A DNA stretch of 39,472 bases from Anaerolineae bacterium (GTDB lineage Bacteria > Chloroflexota > Anaerolineae > JAAYZQ01): the NCBI GenBank assembly GCA_016929795.1, contig JAFGIA010000400.1, positions 1-39,472 of the forward strand. Reading direction: 5' to 3'. Within the stretch, counting starts at the first letter, position 1. Each line of letters opens with the position of its first letter. The translations under genes and the position numbers were made by a program. The notes under the pieces were generated by a model, which was given only the letters and a program-made list of their open reading frames with translations, was not told where the DNA came from and made no database searches. Positions 37,661 through 39,472 of the stretch are shown here, piece after piece.

Positions 37661-39436
37661 ATGCATGACTTGCACCGTTCTCTGGTAGATCGCGACATGG
37701 CGATGCTGCGCGCGCTGGCAGATAGCCGGGGCGTCGCGCTTGAAACCAACATCCAGATTGAGGCAGCCGACAGGCTGGCGGAAGCCCTGCGTGACCCGGT
37801 GTCGGTGCGCACGGCAGTGGCTCGCCTCAGCCCTCGTGCGCGCGACGCGCTCGGCGCGCTGCTGGCTGCGGGTGGGCGTCAACGCGCGCCGCGGTTCGCC
37901 CGCCAGTTCGGCGAGATCCGGCACATCGGCCCCGGCCGCCTGGCGCGAGAAGCACCGTGGCGGGCACCCGCCAACCCTGCGGAGGAGTTGTGGTATGCCG
38001 GGTTGATCTTTTGCGCTTTTGCCGAGGATGAAAGTGGGGCAGCGGAGTTCGTCTACGTGCCAGAAGACGTGCAGCCGCTCCTGCCTGAGGCTGAGACGGA
38101 AGGGGCCGCTTTCTCTGTCGCGATCGTGCCCGATGTGCCCACGCCCGCCCGGATGCAGCCCACCCTGGTGGAGGACCTGTTCCACTATCTCGTGCAGGTT
38201 CAGAACAGGGATGTGCGCTCCGACGCAGATGGCGATCTGGCGCAGAACGACCGGGCACTGCTTCGTGCGCGCGTGCCGTGGGCGGGGGAGAGGCGCCTGG
38301 CCTTCATGCGCCACCTGGCAGCCCGGCTGGGCTTTGTGGTCCACGATTCGAAGGAGGGCACGCTACGACTGGAGGCGGCGCCCGCCAAGCAGTGGCTGAC
38401 CGCATCCCCGGCAGAGCAGCTCGCGACAGTGCAGCGTGCGTGGCGAGACGATCCTACGTGGAATGATCTGTGCCACGTGCCCGGGATCGACTGCGACACA
38501 GAAACAGCCTGGCATCAACGCTACGATCCTGTCGTAGTGCGGCAGGCGATTCTTGGCTTCCTTGCCCGCTGCCCCAACGAGGCCTGGTGGTCGCTCGAGT
38601 CATTTCTTCGCGCGGTGAAGGAAACCGATCCCGATTTTCAACGCCCGGATGGTGATTATACAGGTTGGTATGTGCGCGATGAGGACAGCGGGGAGTATCT
38701 GTCGGGTTTTGAATCGTGGGACCGGGTGGAGGGAGCACTCATTGCCGACTTGTGCACCGAGGTGCTCAGAGCGCTGGGCATACTGAGCGTGATACCCAAT
38801 CTGTCCCCTGATTCAGCGGAGACAGGCCGCGAGGTTGCCTGCCGGCTGACAGCCGCCGGCCTCGCTTTTCTTGGAGAGCGCGTTGATGTCGAAAAGATGG
38901 CGGATGTAAAGCCGCTACAGGCAGCAGAAGAGTCGTCTCTTCTGTCCCCTCCGGTGATCGTGCGCCCAGATTTCTCGATCGAGGTACCGCTGCCCGCCAG
39001 TCTTTACACGCGCTTTCAACTGGAGCGATTTGCGGATCCGCACGGTTCTGCGCCCCGCCCCGCAGGAGCCCCCAAACGCGGAATGGCCTACCGCTACCAC
39101 CTCAGTGCGGCCTCGCTGGGCAGAGGGCTGGCGCGCGGCATCCGTGTCGATCAAGTGCTTGCCTTTCTGCGGCAGGTGGGCGCAAATCAGGTGCCAGCCA
39201 ACGTCGCCGGGCAAATCGAGGCGTGGGCAGAGCGACACGGCCAGGTGACGCTCCAGGAAGTAGTGCTGTTGCGTGTCAGGAGTGAGCGGGCGATGCGCGA
39301 GCTCATGGCGCTGCCCGAGACACGTGCGCTCATCGATCGACCGCTTTCACCGACCACGGCGCTCGTGCGGCAGGAGCACCTGCTGAGCCTCAAGCGAGTG
39401 CTGCGCGAGCTGGGATATCTTCCACCTCAAGATTGA
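37661..39436 (+). CDS. Helicase-associated (XPB/Ssl2 N-terminal-like) domain protein without helicase core
   Basis: A 591-aa protein. The C-terminal region contains the helicase-associated Helicase_C_3/XPB-N-terminal-like domain: VIVRPDFSIEVPLPASLYTR, then AYRYHLSAASLGRGLARGIR and VDQVLAFLRQVGANQVPANV, then AGQIEAWAERHGQVTLQE. The N-terminal part (about 1-70, 'VSVRTAVARLSPRARDALGA') resembles the winged-helix start of the same proteins. No Walker A, DEAD/DEAH box or other helicase motif is present, so it cannot be a helicase by itself; it may be a DNA-binding or partner subunit. ATG 37661 has a weak AAGG 5 nt upstream and is the first start after the divergent promoter. The gene is complete; the last 36 bases of the window hold nothing I can identify. 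Confidence 0.8.
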   Translation: MHDLHRSLVDRDMAMLRALADSRGVALETNIQIEAADRLAEALRDPVSVRTAVARLSPRARDALGALLAAGGRQRAPRFARQFGEIRHIGPGRLAREAPWRAPANPAEELWYAGLIFCAFAEDESGAAEFVYVPEDVQPLLPEAETEGAAFSVAIVPDVPTPARMQPTLVEDLFHYLVQVQNRDVRSDADGDLAQNDRALLRARVPWAGERRLAFMRHLAARLGFVVHDSKEGTLRLEAAPAKQWLTASPAEQLATVQRAWRDDPTWNDLCHVPGIDCDTETAWHQRYDPVVVRQAILGFLARCPNEAWWSLESFLRAVKETDPDFQRPDGDYTGWYVRDEDSGEYLSGFESWDRVEGALIADLCTEVLRALGILSVIPNLSPDSAETGREVACRLTAAGLAFLGERVDVEKMADVKPLQAAEESSLLSPPVIVRPDFSIEVPLPASLYTRFQLERFADPHGSAPRPAGAPKRGMAYRYHLSAASLGRGLARGIRVDQVLAFLRQVGANQVPANVAGQIEAWAERHGQVTLQEVVLLRVRSERAMRELMALPETRALIDRPLSPTTALVRQEHLLSLKRVLRELGYLPPQD

Positions 39437-39472
39437 TCGACCGCCGGGCCATTTTTACAGCCAGGGCCTTGC

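Noticed and set aside
1..39472. tRNA, rRNA, tmRNA or RNase P RNA genes
   Set aside because: I saw no cloverleaf with a T-loop GTTCGAATC-type sequence or other conserved RNA cores in the gaps between genes.

Overview
The window looks like one stretch of a high-GC bacterial chromosome, most probably Chloroflexota (Anaerolineae-like). This is inference from gene content: a LuxR-HTH/kelch membrane regulator, proline/threonine-rich linkers on lipoproteins, a bS22/COX24-type mini ribosomal protein, a rpmH-rnpA-yidD-yidC-jag-mnmE cluster, and an orphan XPB-N-terminal-like protein. No 16S gene or other definitive marker is present. I see no phage, transposase, CRISPR array or tRNA; coding density is high and most genes have good Shine-Dalgarno (SD) sequences.

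Layout. 1-1.7 kb: two inner-membrane permeases of a peptide/nickel-type ABC importer, the first cut by the window edge. 1.7-4.1 kb (minus): a LysM/M23 lipoprotein and a TrmH/SpoU RNA methyltransferase. 4.3-13.1 kb (plus): a SPASM-type radical SAM protein on a probably leaderless transcript; a small unknown protein; a receiver-CpaE/TadZ hybrid; rmlA; a 30-codon bS22-like ribosomal protein gene; a B12-binding radical SAM enzyme translationally coupled to a prolyl oligopeptidase; and rmlB. 13.1-14.5 kb (minus): the LuxR-kelch regulator. 14.8-18.3 kb: two Hsp20 chaperones, a cluster of strong hairpins, and fusA behind a long structured leader. 18.5-23 kb: an unknown protein with a GC-rich hairpin leader, a four-cluster ferredoxin with a tungsten aldehyde:ferredoxin oxidoreductase, and a YhdH/AcuI-type reductase.

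23.1-24.6 kb (minus): an acidic-tailed membrane protein whose promoter interleaves with that of rpmH. 24.7-28.4 kb: rpmH, rnpA, yidD, a PQQ-propeller lipoprotein, yidC and jag, linking ribosome and RNase P parts with membrane protein insertion. 28.4-34.9 kb: DUF58 protein, GNAT acetyltransferase, mnmE, an LCP/LytR cell-wall ligase, a second copy of the small unknown family, and an APH-fold kinase. 35-36.4 kb: rimO behind a very strong leader hairpin. 36.4-37.5 kb (minus): DUF1232 and MerR/coiled-coil genes. 37.7-39.4 kb: a helicase-associated-domain protein.

The window is mostly housekeeping. Its least explained parts are the small paralogous pair (5472 and 33340), the 18.5 kb unknown gene with its structured leader and flanking inverted repeats, the LuxR-kelch regulator with an operator-like repeat over its own promoter, the B12 radical SAM/peptidase couple, and several unusual hairpin leaders (fusA, rimO).
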